A program made the translations under genes and the position numbers. The notes under the pieces are model-generated. The model worked only from the letters and a program-made list of their open reading frames with translations. It did no database searches and was not told the DNA's origin. Shown one piece after another: positions 9,443 through 19,798 of a stretch of DNA of 64,000 bases. The stretch comes from Okeania sp. SIO1I7 (lineage in GTDB: Bacteria > Cyanobacteriota > Cyanobacteriia > Cyanobacteriales > Microcoleaceae). The stretch covers positions 434,001 through 498,000 of the forward strand of contig JAAHGF010000001.1 in NCBI GenBank assembly GCA_010672585.1, written 5' to 3'. Positions within the stretch are counted from its first letter, which is position 1; each line of letters opens with the position of its first letter.

Positions 9443-9766
9443 TTATTCGGTAAGAACAACATAGTTATATACTTGAGCAATAGATATAAAAATCTAAAAA
9501 TGATTTTGTCTACTTATTTAACCCAGTCATTAAATATACAATTAATTTTCCATGACTACTTAACTAAGTTACATATAAATAAATCTACTATTATTTCTGT
9601 ATTAACCTTTAGTATATTTACTATCCCTCAAAAAAATATCCGGTTGTTTTTATAGAAATCCGTTTCATATTATTTCTGCATAAACCTATAATTTATTTAA
9701 TTTATTGAATGGTTGCTTATTAATAAAAAAAATGATGATTCAGATATAAATTTAACGCTAAAATTT

Positions 9767-9902
9767 TAGGCGTTGCTGATTATGGCTATGATTTGATAAT
9801 TTTGTATTTGGGATTTTTTATTTTGAATAGTTTGAACTACTTATTATTAATATTCCCTATTTTCTATAAACCTACTTTCATACCTTAATTCAGCAATGCC
9901 AA
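9767..9902. mobile_element. Family B miniature element (TIR GGCGTTGCTGA)
   Basis: TTAGGCGTTGCTGATTATGG on the left and TTCAGCAATGCC on the right form imperfect terminal repeats around an AT-rich core. It is related to the better preserved copy at 19625-19725. Confidence 0.55.
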
Positions 9903-10241
9903 ATTTTATTCAAATAAAATTTTATTCAAAATGACTTTTTTTCCTGACTTCTGAATTATGAACCTTCTGAATGATTATCAAGTATTCAGGTATAAACAGT
10001 AATATTAGCCCATCTAACCCTTTTAATCTCAAGATATAAACTGTAAAAATAACTACTTGTTTACCACGATAAAATTGCTATAAATTTAATTTAAAATTAC
10101 CAAGAAAAAACCCTTTAATCAATCTGAATATTTCGGGTTTCCACATATAAATAAAGTGTTTTTTGCAAAATTTATGAGAAACCCGACAACTAAAATTTGA
10201 CAGTATAGCTTGAGGATCAACTAAGTCAATAATTCAGTTAA
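9903..10241. other. AT-rich intergenic region downstream of pdhA
   Basis: No gene is seen. A stem is possible around 10110-10190 (AACCC..AATATTTCGGGTTT and GAGAAACCCGACAA), which might mark the end of the pdhA transcript. Confidence 0.3.
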
Positions 10242-11273
10242 TTAATCTTCAGCAAAAATGTAGCGATAAAGTTCATCAGCTCCAGGTTCTGGACTACCTG
10301 TACCAAACTCAACTGCTTCAGCAATCAAATTTTCAATCTTTTGATCTATTGCTTTTAACTCTGCAACATCCGCCAAATTATGCTCTGTCAGATAAGCTGT
10401 AAATTGCTCGATCGGGTCACGAGAAAACCAATATTCCTTTTCTTCCTTGTCCCGTAATTCATCAGGGTCAGCCAAAGAATGTCCTCGGAATCGATAAGTT
10501 AAAGCTTCAATTAAAGTCGGTCCTTCACCAGCACGAGCTCTAGCAACAGCCTCTTGAGCAGCAGAATTTACTGCCAATACATCCATACCATCAACCTCCA
10601 CACCTACCATACCAAAGGCATGAGCTTTCTTATAAATCTCAGGTTCAGAAGTAGCCCGTTCGTGAGCCATACCAATTGCCCACTTATTATTCTCCACTAC
10701 ATAAATAATTGGTAATTTCCACAAAGTGGCCATATTGAGACATTCAAAAAATTGGCCGTTATTACAAGCTCCATCTCCAAAGAAACAGGCCGTCACTTGG
10801 TCTGCAGCTTCATCCCCCATAGTTTCCCGACGATATTTACTCTGAAAAGCAGCCCCAGTTGCTACAGGAATGCCTTCAGCAACAAAAGCATAACCTCCTA
10901 ATAAATTATGTTCAGCAGAGAACATATGCATTGACCCACCACGACCTTTAGAACAACCTGTAGCTTTACCAAATAATTCAGCCATAACTTCCCGTGCTGG
11001 TACGCCAGCACTTAAGGCATGAACATGGTCTCTATAAGTACTGCAAACAAAATCTTCATCTTGGCGCATAGCTTTAATCACACCAGAAGAAACTGCTTCT
11101 TGTCCATTATAAAGATGAACAAAGCCAAACATTTTACCTCGATAATACATTTCAGCACACTTATCTTCAAACAAGCGCCCTAAAACCATATCTTCGTATA
11201 ATATTAATCCTTCTTCTTTAGTAATTTTTATACTCTTGGTATCAAAAGTAGGTAATGTACGTTCTTGGATCAT
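10242..11273 (-). CDS. pdhA: Pyruvate dehydrogenase E1 component, alpha subunit
   Basis: This is the alpha chain of the thiamine-diphosphate-dependent E1 heterotetramer, which decarboxylates pyruvate and passes the acetyl group to lipoyl-E2. The ThDP/Mg2+ motif runs from GDG at residues 166-168 to NN at 195-196. The phosphorylation-loop region of the family is recognisable in [15 protein letters not shown]. The 343-residue length and the lack of a transit peptide are normal for bacteria. It is not next to pdhB, which lies on the opposite strand at 35526-36509; separate E1 genes are usual in cyanobacteria. The ATG at 11273 gives [10 protein letters not shown]. Upstream lies an IS200/IS605 remnant. 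Confidence 0.97.
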   Translation of the reverse strand: MIQERTLPTFDTKSIKITKEEGLILYEDMVLGRLFEDKCAEMYYRGKMFGFVHLYNGQEAVSSGVIKAMRQDEDFVCSTYRDHVHALSAGVPAREVMAELFGKATGCSKGRGGSMHMFSAEHNLLGGYAFVAEGIPVATGAAFQSKYRRETMGDEAADQVTACFFGDGACNNGQFFECLNMATLWKLPIIYVVENNKWAIGMAHERATSEPEIYKKAHAFGMVGVEVDGMDVLAVNSAAQEAVARARAGEGPTLIEALTYRFRGHSLADPDELRDKEEKEYWFSRDPIEQFTAYLTEHNLADVAELKAIDQKIENLIAEAVEFGTGSPEPGADELYRYIFAED

Positions 11274-11300
11274 TTTATTTATTCTAAGCTAGTATTATTA

Positions 11301-11584
11301 TTGACTACTCCCCGGAGGTCAGTCACGGGGATTCTAAGTAGATACTACGCAACAGGATAAATCCTTGCTGCTCCCTCTATTCTTAGCTGACCAAAGATAT
11401 ATTCTTTGGGGACAATTTCCGCGGTGCCCCTACACAGTTGGCTTAAGTCTAAACTTAGCTTTCTGCTTACTTTTGCGATGATATTTGCAGCCCCATTACA
11501 AGTCAAAGGTTTAGTCAAAGGCTCCAACGAATTTATATTGAGTAGTTTATAAGAAAATTGTGTGTTAGAGCAAACAAATGTCAC
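11301..11584 (-). mobile_element. Solo 3' end of an IS200/IS605 tnpB element
   Basis: On the minus strand the segment encodes the last ~50 residues of a TnpB (from TCNGAANIIAKVSRKLSLDL through the C-terminus), almost identical to the copy ending at 32427. It is followed by the right-end hairpin (CCCCGTGACTGACCTCCGGGG) and GTAGTCAA, ending at 11301. The rest of tnpB and the left end are absent. In this family the 3' end of tnpB and the right end encode the omega-RNA, so this fragment may be a stand-alone omega-RNA locus or simply a deletion relic. Confidence 0.7.
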
Positions 11585-12217
11585 TAGCTTTTTACCGATA
11601 AAGTTCTATAAAGCTTGAAATACCCCTTGCTTTAGAGAAGAGATAAAAATAATATGTTCGTCTTAACGATAGCTTTATATAATCTGATAAAAATTTAGAT
11701 AAACCCTAAATATATAGGGCAAATTTGGTTCCTTAAGTAATTTTAAGGTGCTAGAATTAAAAATGAAGTAGTCAATATACTAATACAAAAATTTATGCAT
11801 TCTAGCCGACTCCAAACTATGGGACGCACTTAAACAGTAGAATCAAAACTTATGTTGAGATTGTGGCTGCGGGGTCTAAGTTTTTGAACTTAAATATTTA
11901 GAAATGTCCGAAAACTAAGTTTTTGCCCAGGCATTACAATAGTTGAAGATTAATTATCACTAAAGGTATATTATTAGGACGGGTATATTATTTTCTTTGT
12001 AAGATGTATAACAGACTAGGAGAGAATCGGGAATTCTGAATATTTCTGTTTTCTGACTTTAAAAGTGGCTGTAGCTCCAACTATTCCTCGCGTTTTAGTG
12101 AAGAGGTGGTCGAAAAGAGTGGTAAAATGACAAAAATATTTCTAAATTTAGTCAGCAATATCGTATACTATAGGCTAACATAATAACCTAATTATAGTAA
12201 ATCATATTAACTAGCCT
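11585..12217. other. Divergent intergenic region between pdhA-side IS relic and ftn2
   Basis: No open reading frame of interest is seen. The sequence is AT-rich, with a short decayed family E-like piece ('ctcgcgttttagtgaagagg', about 12085). It should hold the ftn2 promoter, but I cannot place it with confidence. Confidence 0.3.
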
Positions 12218-12232
12218 TTGAGGAAGTGCACT

Positions 12233-14599
12233 GTGCGGATTCCATTAGATTATTACCGAATTTTGGGTTTACCAATTCAGGCTACTGTCGAACAGTTACG
12301 ACAGGCACATCGCGACCGCACTCAGCAGTTTCCGAGAAGAGAGTATTCGGAGGCAACTATTGTCGCCCGCAAACAACTTGTAGACGAAGCTTATGCTATT
12401 CTGTCAGACCCAGAACAACGGCAAACCTACGATGGCAGTTTTCTGAGTAAAACCTACGAGCCAGAATTAAAACAAGTAAGTCCAAGCTCTGAGATAAATC
12501 TGGAAAAAGCACAAGAAGAAGAGAAAGAAACAAAACTTCAACAAACAGAAGAAATTCCCCCAAAAGTAGTTTCTAGGCATTTAACAAGAGGGATAAGCTC
12601 TCACGGTATAGAAAGTCCAGTTAGCCATGAGTTTGACCCAAACACTCCCAGTATAGAAATAGAAGATAGACAGTTTGTGGGCGCTCTCTTAATTTTACAG
12701 GAATTAGGAGAATATGAGTTGATCTTAAAGCTGACCCGTCCCTATCTAATTAATAATAGTATTGCAGTCAAAGATGGCCGTTTTGGAGACCCAGTATTAG
12801 TACTACCAGATATTGCCCTAACAGTTGCTTTAGCAAATTTAGAATTAGGTAGAGAGCAATGGCAACAAGGACAATATGAAAGTGCAGCAACAGCTTTAGA
12901 AGCAGGTCAGGGATTATTGCTACGAGAAAACCTATTTGTCCAAATTAGAGGAGAAATACAAGCTGACCTCTATAAGCTACGTCCTTATAGAATAATGGAA
13001 TTAGTCGAACTACCAGAAGAAAAAGCATTAGACCGTCGCCGTGGGTTAGAAATTCTTCAAGATATGTTGAATGAAAGAGGAGGAATTGATGGTCAAGGTA
13101 ACGATCAATCTGGATTAGGGGTAGAAGATTTTCTGAAGTTTGTTCAGCAGCTACGTCACCACTTAAGCATGGCAGAACAAAAGAAATTATTTGAGTCTGA
13201 AGCTCATCGTCCTTCTGCCGTTGGTACATATTTAGCAGTTTATACTTTTTTAGCTCAAGGGTTTGCCCAAAAACAACCAGCCTTAATTCGTAAAGCTAAG
13301 TTTATGCTGATACAATTGGGTAGGAGTCAAGATGTCAATCTAGAGAAAGCTGTCTGTTCATTACTTTTAGGACAAACTGAAGAGGCTAGTAGATCGTTAG
13401 AACTAAGCCAGGAACACGAACCTTTATCCTTTATTAAAGAAAATTCTCAAGAATCTCCAGATTTACTACCAGGTTTGTGTCTCTATGCTGAACATTGGTT
13501 GACGGAAGAAGTCTTTCCACATTTCCGCGACCTATCTGACAAGTCAGCCTCTTTGAAAGACTATTTTGCCGATCGCCACGTTCAAGCTTATCTAGAAGCT
13601 TTGCCTGCTGAAGCAGAAGCAACTAATCAATGGGTAGTTGTTCAACCGCGTCGCGATCGCGATACAGAAGAAACATTATATCAAAAAGAAACAGACCAAT
13701 CTTCAGTGTTAGATTTGGGACAAAAACGTATATCTAGTATGGGTAGCGCTGCTACTGCCACTATGGCCTCAACTAGCACTAGAACTTCCAATCAACTAGA
13801 AGCTAGTTCCGATCACTCACTTGAAGAAGCAGAGAAATTATCTTCTATAGATATGCAAAAACAAGGAAATTCCTTGAACTATAGTCGCTATTCAGAGAGA
13901 GTTAGAGAAAGGAGTAGAAGTAGTTTACCTCAGTTAAATGAAAATATGTCAGTGGGTAGTAAAGAATTACCCCAATCAATGTTTGAGCAAAGTCCACGCA
14001 GAACATCAACCAGAAGAGAACCTGTTAAGATTGGTCGTTTAATATTAATAGCAGTTTTGGGGCTATTAGCAATAGGATTGATTGGGTTCGTGGCAATTAA
14101 AACTATTGGCTGGTTAGCAAATGCTTTAGGCTTAGGTAGGGAACAACCGATAGTACAACTGGATAGACCTCCATTGGAAATTCCAGAACTTAATCAGGTC
14201 AGTCTCGCAGCATCAGGTCCAATGACAGAAGAAGCCGCACGCCTAACTATTCAAAGTTGGTTAGATACTAAGGCTGCAGCTCTAGGCCCTAATCATCAGA
14301 CTGGACAATTACAAAATATTCTCGTAGATCCAGCACTGGAACGTTGGTTACCTACGGCTAATGCTCTGAAGCGAGAGAACTCTTATCGAAAGTATGAGCA
14401 TAGTTTAGAGATAAAAAATTTAAATATGAGTAACACAAATACCAATCAAGCTCAAGTAGATGCTCAAGTTAGAGAAAAAGTAGAGTTTTATGATAATGAC
14501 AGATTAACCAATTCTCAAAATGATAACTTACTTGTTCGTTACGACTTGGTTCGTCAAGATGGAAAATGGAAAATTCGTAATTGGAATGTACTCCAATAA
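12233..14599 (+). CDS. ftn2: Cell division protein Ftn2/ZipN (ARC6 homolog)
   Basis: This is the membrane-anchored scaffold that tethers FtsZ filaments to the cytoplasmic membrane in cyanobacteria, the ancestor of chloroplast ARC6. The N-terminus has a J-domain-like segment (IPLDYYRILGLP to about residue 65), a long helical and TPR-like region, one membrane helix around residues 600-625 (LILIAVLGLLAIGLIGFVAI), and a C-terminal IMS/DUF4101-type domain (about 665-785, ending VRQDGKWKIRNWNVLQ). I choose the GTG at 12233, because it follows a GAGGAAG ribosome binding site by 7 nt and gives the conserved (M)RIPLDYYRILG start; a longer frame from 12218 would add five unconserved residues. It appears to be transcribed alone. 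Confidence 0.94.
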   Translation: MRIPLDYYRILGLPIQATVEQLRQAHRDRTQQFPRREYSEATIVARKQLVDEAYAILSDPEQRQTYDGSFLSKTYEPELKQVSPSSEINLEKAQEEEKETKLQQTEEIPPKVVSRHLTRGISSHGIESPVSHEFDPNTPSIEIEDRQFVGALLILQELGEYELILKLTRPYLINNSIAVKDGRFGDPVLVLPDIALTVALANLELGREQWQQGQYESAATALEAGQGLLLRENLFVQIRGEIQADLYKLRPYRIMELVELPEEKALDRRRGLEILQDMLNERGGIDGQGNDQSGLGVEDFLKFVQQLRHHLSMAEQKKLFESEAHRPSAVGTYLAVYTFLAQGFAQKQPALIRKAKFMLIQLGRSQDVNLEKAVCSLLLGQTEEASRSLELSQEHEPLSFIKENSQESPDLLPGLCLYAEHWLTEEVFPHFRDLSDKSASLKDYFADRHVQAYLEALPAEAEATNQWVVVQPRRDRDTEETLYQKETDQSSVLDLGQKRISSMGSAATATMASTSTRTSNQLEASSDHSLEEAEKLSSIDMQKQGNSLNYSRYSERVRERSRSSLPQLNENMSVGSKELPQSMFEQSPRRTSTRREPVKIGRLILIAVLGLLAIGLIGFVAIKTIGWLANALGLGREQPIVQLDRPPLEIPELNQVSLAASGPMTEEAARLTIQSWLDTKAAALGPNHQTGQLQNILVDPALERWLPTANALKRENSYRKYEHSLEIKNLNMSNTNTNQAQVDAQVREKVEFYDNDRLTNSQNDNLLVRYDLVRQDGKWKIRNWNVLQ

Positions 14600-15092
14600 C
14601 TTTTGGCGTTGGTGAAGCGTATGTATGATATTAATCTTAACTATCCCAATCAGTATATTATTCTATGCAACTTCTTATACTTCTGCCACTTTTAATCAGG
14701 ATATTTATTAGTAATTTTTAGTATAATTATAAGATATATTTATTAATTGATAATATTATGATTTATTATAAATTCAGTAATGTTAAGAAACCGTAACATT
14801 AGAAATCTAGAATTGCCTATAAACCCGTATGTATACTCATAATCTTTGAGTAAGCACTCTTGACCAAATCTGAAATTTTCTGCAAGATATACATTGAAAG
14901 GCGATCCCGGCGATCCCAAAAAAATGTTGTTCTTATGGTTTCTACATATCTAGAAACTCTCAAGAGCATTCAAGTATTTGTTGGGTAGGGAAAAAAAGTC
15001 CTTCAAAAAAACAAGAAAATTAGATGCAATTTCCTGTTAGATTTTGGGAAATGAAATACTAAAAACTGTCAAAAAATAGGAGAACATATAGA
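14600..15092. other. Intergenic region upstream of the DUF4912 gene
   Basis: No gene is seen. A short direct repeat GGCGATCCC occurs twice near 14900. The downstream gene has an AGGAGA ribosome binding site nine bases before its ATG. Confidence 0.4.
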
Positions 15093-18000
15093 ATGGTTCA
15101 AGAACGTCCACCCCTAGAAGAGATGACTTTGAGACAACTACGCAAAGTCGCTAGTGAGCTAGGTATATCTCGTTACAGCAGAATGCGTAAAGCACAACTA
15201 CTGGCATCAGTGATGGAAGCTCAAGGTATTAGCCATAATACCCCATCCGCTCCACCTTCAACATTAGAAACACAAGAAGAGGTGGAAGCAAAAAAATTTG
15301 AATTAGGGCAAGAAAACAACAATGATGATTTTCTTTCATCCATTGATGAAGGTTTAACAGATTTACCCAATGGGTATACTCAAAGCCGAATAGTTTTAAT
15401 GTCACGAGATCCAGAGTGGGCATACGCCTATTGGGATATTCCTAATGGACAGAAAGAAGAGTTACGTCGTCAGGGGGGACAGCAGTTAGCGCTGCGTATC
15501 TATGATGTGACTGACATCAAATTAAGCTACCAAAGCCCTCATAGTATTCAGGAATATCCTTGTGATGAATTAGCTCGTGAATGGTACATACCAATTCCAG
15601 TAAGCGATCGCGACTATGTTGTGGAAATAGGGTATAGATGTGCTGATGGTCGGTGGTTAGTTTTAGCTAGTTCTGAGCGAGTGCATATTCCACCAGTTTA
15701 TCCCTCAGATTGGATTGATGACCAATTCATTACAGTGAGTTGGGATGAAGATTTACGTGGCAAAACCTTTATGGAACTGCTTCCTGCCAGTCGCCAAATT
15801 TCTTTTCATGATCATCCCGATGATATTTATGAAGAGATGTACGGCATAGCTGAAGTCGAGAATCAAAGGATTGCTGGTTCCATGTTTGGCTCTATTCAAA
15901 TGGTTCCTGGTTCAGGCCAAATGATAGAAGAAGGAGTCAGTTCATATGCTATGGCATCAGGTGTAGGAATGTGGTCATCTGGTGCTAATATCTCTGGAGC
16001 TACTCAAACCATGTCCGGTGTAGGTCAAACTATGTCTGGTGCAGGTTTAACTGCTTCGGGTGTAGGTCAAACTATGTCTGGTGCAGGTTTAACTGCTTCG
16101 GGTGTAGGTCAAACTATGTCTGGTGCAGGTTTAACTGCTTCGGGTGTAGGTCAAACTATGTCTGGTGCAGGTTTAACTGCTTCGGGTGTAGGTCAAACTA
16201 TGTCTGGTGCAGGTTTAACTGCTTCGGGTGTAGGTCAAACTATGTCTGGTGTTGGTTTAACTGCTTCGGGTGTAGGTCAAACTATGTCTGGTGCAGGTTT
16301 AACTGCTTCGGGTGTAGGTCAAACTATGTCTGGTGTGGGTTTAACTGCTTCAGGCATGGGCATGGGCATGAGTATGTCTGGCGTGGGTTTAACTGCTTCA
16401 GGGGTAGGTCAAACTATGTCTGGTGTGGGTTTAACGGCTTCAGGGGTAGGTCAAACTATGTCTGGTGTGGGTTTAACTACTTCAGGCATGGGCATGAGTA
16501 TGAGTATGTCTGGCGTGGGTTTAACGGCTTCAGGGGTAGGTCAAACTATGTCTGGTGTGGGTTTAACGGCTTCAGGGGTAGGTCAAACTATGTCTGGTGT
16601 GGGTTTAACTACTTCAGGCATGGGCATGAGTATGTCTGGCGTGGGTTTAACGGCTTCAGGGGTAGGTCAAACTATGTCTGGTGTGGGTTTAACTACTTCA
16701 GGCATGGGCATGAGTATGTCTGGCGTGGGTTTAACGGCTTCAGGGGTAGGTCAAACTATGTCTGGTGTGGGTTTAACTGCTTCAGGCATGGGCATGGGCA
16801 TGAATATGTCTGGCGTGGGTTTAACGGCTTCAGGGGTAGGTCAAACTATGTCTGGTGTGGGTTTAACGGCTTCAGGGGTAGGTCAAACTATGTCTGGTGT
16901 GGGTTTAACTGCTTCAGGGGTAGGTCAAACTATGTCTGGTGTGGGTTTAACTGCTTCAGGCATGGGCATGAGTATGTCTGGCGTGGGTTTAACGGCTTCA
17001 GGGGTAGGTCAAACTATGTCTGGTGTGGGTTTAACTGCTTCAGGGGTAGGTCAAACTATGTCTGGTGTGGGTTTAACGGCTTCAGGGGTAGGTCAAACTA
17101 TGTCTGGTGTGGGTTTAACTACTTCAGGCATGGGCATGAATATGTCTGGCGTGGGTTTAACTGCTTCAGGGGTAGGTCAAACTATGTCTGGTGTGGGTTT
17201 AACTGCTTCAGGCATGGGCATGAATATGTCTGGCGTGGGTTTAACTGCTTCAGGGGTAGGTCAAACTATGTCTGGTGTGGGTTTAACTGCTTCAGGCATG
17301 GGCATGGGCATGAATATGTCTGGCGTGGGTTTAACTGCTTCAGGCATGGGCATGGGCATGAGTATGTCTGGCGTGGGTTTAACGGCTTCAGGGGTAGGTC
17401 AAACTATGTCTGGTGTGGGTTTAACTGCTTCAGGCATGGGCATGAATATGTCTGGCGTGGGTTTAACTGCTTCAGGGGTAGGTCAAACTATGTCTGGTGT
17501 GGGTTTAACTGCTTCAGGCATGGGCATGAATATGTCTGGCGTGGGTTTAACGGCTTCAGGGGTAGGTCAAACTATGTCTGGTGTGGGTTTAACCACTTCA
17601 GGCATGGGTATGAGTATGTCTGGTGTGGGTTTAACTACTTCAGGCATGGGCATGGGCATGAATATGTCTGGTGTGGGTTTAACGGCTTCAGGGGTAGGTC
17701 AAACTATGTCTGGTGTGGGTTTAACCACTTCAGGCATGGGTATGAGTATGTCTGGTGTGGGTTTAACTACTTCAGGCATGGGCATGGGCATGAATATGTC
17801 TGGTGTGGGTTTAACCGCTTCAGGCATGGGCATGAATATGTCTGGTGTTGCTGCTTCTATGCCACCAGTTCGCCCACGCAAATTCTGGTTAGTTGCTGAT
17901 GCCGAACTTATTATTTACGGTGCAACGGAACCGGATGCTACTGTCACTATTGGTGGACGACCTATTAAACTCAATTCTGATGGTACTTTCCGTTTCCAGA

Positions 18001-18152
18001 TGGCCTTCCCTGATGGTTTAATTGATTATCCTATCATGGCAGTGGCTGTCGATGGCGAACAAAACCGCTCTATACACATGAAGTTCACTCGTGAAACTCC
18101 CGAACGTCGCACTAATACAAAGCAAGAAGCTGTTTTGGAATGGGTAAGATGA
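15093..18152 (+). CDS. DUF4912 protein with Rho_N/SAP-like N-terminus and giant G/M/S/T/V repeat
   Basis: Residues 1-45 form a Rho-N/SAP-like helical domain (EEMTLRQLRKVASELGIS). Residues about 95-215 are a DUF4912 domain, recognised by SRDPEWAYAYWDIP and YVVEIGYRCADGRW. Residues about 300-920 consist of just over 40 tandem units of 14-16 residues, alternating GVGQTMSGVGLTAS with GMGM(GM)NMSGVGLTAS variants; they are almost free of charged and aromatic residues. A folded C-terminal segment follows (FWLVADAELIIYGATEP onward). DUF4912 proteins are common in cyanobacteria, but I know of no defined function. The unit is in frame throughout (42-48 bp), so the expansion is maintained as protein. 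The low-complexity region could be flexible, filament-forming or condensate-forming. Confidence 0.88.
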   Translation: MVQERPPLEEMTLRQLRKVASELGISRYSRMRKAQLLASVMEAQGISHNTPSAPPSTLETQEEVEAKKFELGQENNNDDFLSSIDEGLTDLPNGYTQSRIVLMSRDPEWAYAYWDIPNGQKEELRRQGGQQLALRIYDVTDIKLSYQSPHSIQEYPCDELAREWYIPIPVSDRDYVVEIGYRCADGRWLVLASSERVHIPPVYPSDWIDDQFITVSWDEDLRGKTFMELLPASRQISFHDHPDDIYEEMYGIAEVENQRIAGSMFGSIQMVPGSGQMIEEGVSSYAMASGVGMWSSGANISGATQTMSGVGQTMSGAGLTASGVGQTMSGAGLTASGVGQTMSGAGLTASGVGQTMSGAGLTASGVGQTMSGAGLTASGVGQTMSGVGLTASGVGQTMSGAGLTASGVGQTMSGVGLTASGMGMGMSMSGVGLTASGVGQTMSGVGLTASGVGQTMSGVGLTTSGMGMSMSMSGVGLTASGVGQTMSGVGLTASGVGQTMSGVGLTTSGMGMSMSGVGLTASGVGQTMSGVGLTTSGMGMSMSGVGLTASGVGQTMSGVGLTASGMGMGMNMSGVGLTASGVGQTMSGVGLTASGVGQTMSGVGLTASGVGQTMSGVGLTASGMGMSMSGVGLTASGVGQTMSGVGLTASGVGQTMSGVGLTASGVGQTMSGVGLTTSGMGMNMSGVGLTASGVGQTMSGVGLTASGMGMNMSGVGLTASGVGQTMSGVGLTASGMGMGMNMSGVGLTASGMGMGMSMSGVGLTASGVGQTMSGVGLTASGMGMNMSGVGLTASGVGQTMSGVGLTASGMGMNMSGVGLTASGVGQTMSGVGLTTSGMGMSMSGVGLTTSGMGMGMNMSGVGLTASGVGQTMSGVGLTTSGMGMSMSGVGLTTSGMGMGMNMSGVGLTASGMGMNMSGVAASMPPVRPRKFWLVADAELIIYGATEPDATVTIGGRPIKLNSDGTFRFQMAFPDGLIDYPIMAVAVDGEQNRSIHMKFTRETPERRTNTKQEAVLEWVR
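16005..17855 (+). repeat. In-frame 42-48 bp coding tandem repeat
   Basis: The basic unit is 42 bp (14 codons), with 48 bp variants carrying an extra GGCATG pair. The first few units use the third codon set 'gcttcggg', while later units use 'gcttcagg', so two blocks expanded separately. All changes keep the frame. Confidence 0.95.
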
Positions 18153-18362
18153 AAAATCAATAGTTAAATTATTAGAGTTGTCGCTAAATAAAGGGAAAAA
18201 ATCGCTCCAACCTAGACAGAGCAATAATTCTAAGTATTTTTGCTAGCCAAGAGCTACAATCCTTACATAACAAGGTTTCTGGGAGTTTTTTAAGTTATAA
18301 AGCGACAAGTCTATTGATAGCTAAGGAATAAGTAGTGACCGCTCATTGCTAGCTTGGTAAAT

Positions 18363-18387
18363 AACCCCTGGTAAAGTCCGGGGGTTT
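18363..18387 (+). terminator. Possible terminator downstream of the DUF4912 gene
   Basis: AACCCCTGG (18363-18371) pairs with CCGGGGGTT (18378-18386) through one G-T wobble, with a 6 nt loop and TTTATCATT following. It lies 210 bp beyond the stop codon. The T-run is weak. Confidence 0.4.
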
Positions 18388-18687
18388 ATCATTGAATTAG
18401 TTATACCAAATTGATAAATGTTTGCTACATAGCTAGGGTATTTCTGAGAAGTCAGTCCTCAGGCTCAGGAGTCAGTCCTCAGAATGAATGGTTTCAATAC
18501 CAGTTTTTAGGTCATAAATTCTCTTTTTCTCTTGGTGCGCGTTCCCTCTCTTGGTCGGCGTTCCCATGGCGAGGAAACTTCGCCGGGATCTGACCACTTA
18601 CGACTGCCATCGTCGCGGGGTTGCACCGCTCACTCCTCAATATGATTCAATAATTCTAGTAAAAAACAAATCAAAAACTGAGAGAAA
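18388..18687. other. Intergenic region between the DUF4912 and DUF2358 genes
   Basis: No gene was recognised. It contains a locally duplicated 'cagtcctcag' and a GC-richer stretch with palindromic pieces around 18530-18600 ('ggcgaggaaacttcgccggg'), like the family E hairpin module. The open frame at 18411-18593 looks accidental. Confidence 0.35.
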
Positions 18688-19110
18688 ATGCCTAATTTTG
18701 CAGTAAAAAATTCAAATAAAAAAATGGATATTATTTCAATACTTAAACAAGATTATCAAAAATTTCCGGCCGATCAAACCTACAGTATCTATGCAAAAAA
18801 TGTTTACTTTGAAGACCCATTAAATAAATTTAGAGGAATTGACTGTTATCAAAAAATGATCGGTTTTATGAAGAGTTGGTTTAATGATATTCAGCTTGAC
18901 TTACACGATATTAGTCGCTCAGGAGATTTAATTAAAACCCGCTGGACACTTAGTTGGACAGCTCCTGTGCCTTGGAAACCTCGAATGGAAATACCAGGAT
19001 GGAGTGAATTGAAACTAAATACAGATGGACTTATTAACAGTCATATTGACTATTGGGATATTTCTCGACTGGATGTTTTAAAACAGGTTTTTTTAGTTGG
19101 GAATAGATAA
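18688..19110 (+). CDS. DUF2358 family protein (NTF2/SnoaL-like fold)
   Basis: This is a 140-residue protein of the cyanobacterial and plastid DUF2358 family, predicted to adopt an NTF2-like cone fold. Recognisable features are ILKQDYQKFP near the start, then VYFEDPLNKFRGIDCYQ, the TRWTLSWTAPVPWKPR strand pair, and the final SHIDYWDISRLDVLKQVF. The biochemical role of the family is not established. The listed ATG adds a 12-residue lysine- and asparagine-rich leader; the in-frame ATG at 18724 (MDIISILKQDY) is an equally plausible start and matches the family core better. It is a single gene between repeats and an IS relic. Confidence 0.78.
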   Translation: MPNFAVKNSNKKMDIISILKQDYQKFPADQTYSIYAKNVYFEDPLNKFRGIDCYQKMIGFMKSWFNDIQLDLHDISRSGDLIKTRWTLSWTAPVPWKPRMEIPGWSELKLNTDGLINSHIDYWDISRLDVLKQVFLVGNR

Positions 19111-19624
19111 AGAAGAAAAACAACTATACCTCAAACTTAAGAAAGACTATAATATTGACAAAAAAACAAGATTTTGGTATACCACATTTCCTCAATGCTA
19201 GAAAAATCAAAAATCCACTAAAGTTAAAATATTTGATACTCCCTGTACTTCAGGGCAGGGATTCTTAAGCAATCCAAAATTGGACTCTTAAGGGCATTAT
19301 CAAACTGCCTCTACTAACTCCTTTAAGAGAAAATCTCAAAGTTGTTGATACTTTTTTCAAAATATTAGCTGCACCATTCACATCGGCATTAACTAATAAA
19401 CCGTTTTGGGTTTGATATAAACCCCGTTGTCTTGATGCAGTAGCTCATGGGGGAAACCCCCAAGACCGCGCTGCATCGCTTAATTCGTTTTCCTGATGGT
19501 TTCCAGCTATCGGGTTTTTCACCAATTCTTGGCAAGAAGTCATCATCTCAAAAGCTCGCCTGTGAAGTATAAGACTCTTCTGTTTCTACAAATTCTATTC
19601 CACTTAGTTCGCACAACTGCTTAA

Positions 19625-19725
19625 GGCGTTGCTGAAATGTAATGGTAAGTAGCTGAAGGTAAAATTGAAAAACTTATGTTTTGCGTTGATACTTAATTTA
19701 AAAATCATTACCATTCAGCAACGCC
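19625..19725. mobile_element. Family B miniature element with perfect 8 bp target duplication
   Basis: The 101 bp element is GGCGTTGCTGAA...TTCAGCAACGCC. CTGCTTAA occurs immediately on both sides (19617-19624 and 19726-19733). Removing the element and one copy of the duplication rejoins the TnpB frame (KECIKQLCELSG), so the insertion is proven by its target. Confidence 0.9.
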
Positions 19726-19798
19726 CTGCTTAATACATTCTTTGACTTTAGCCGTGGGTATTTGTACAAACTTTTGGTTGTTTTTTTGCACCTATATT

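Noticed and set aside
9473..9655. 60-residue open frame downstream of family A element
   Set aside because: Very AT-rich, low-complexity, no ribosome binding site and no recognisable family.
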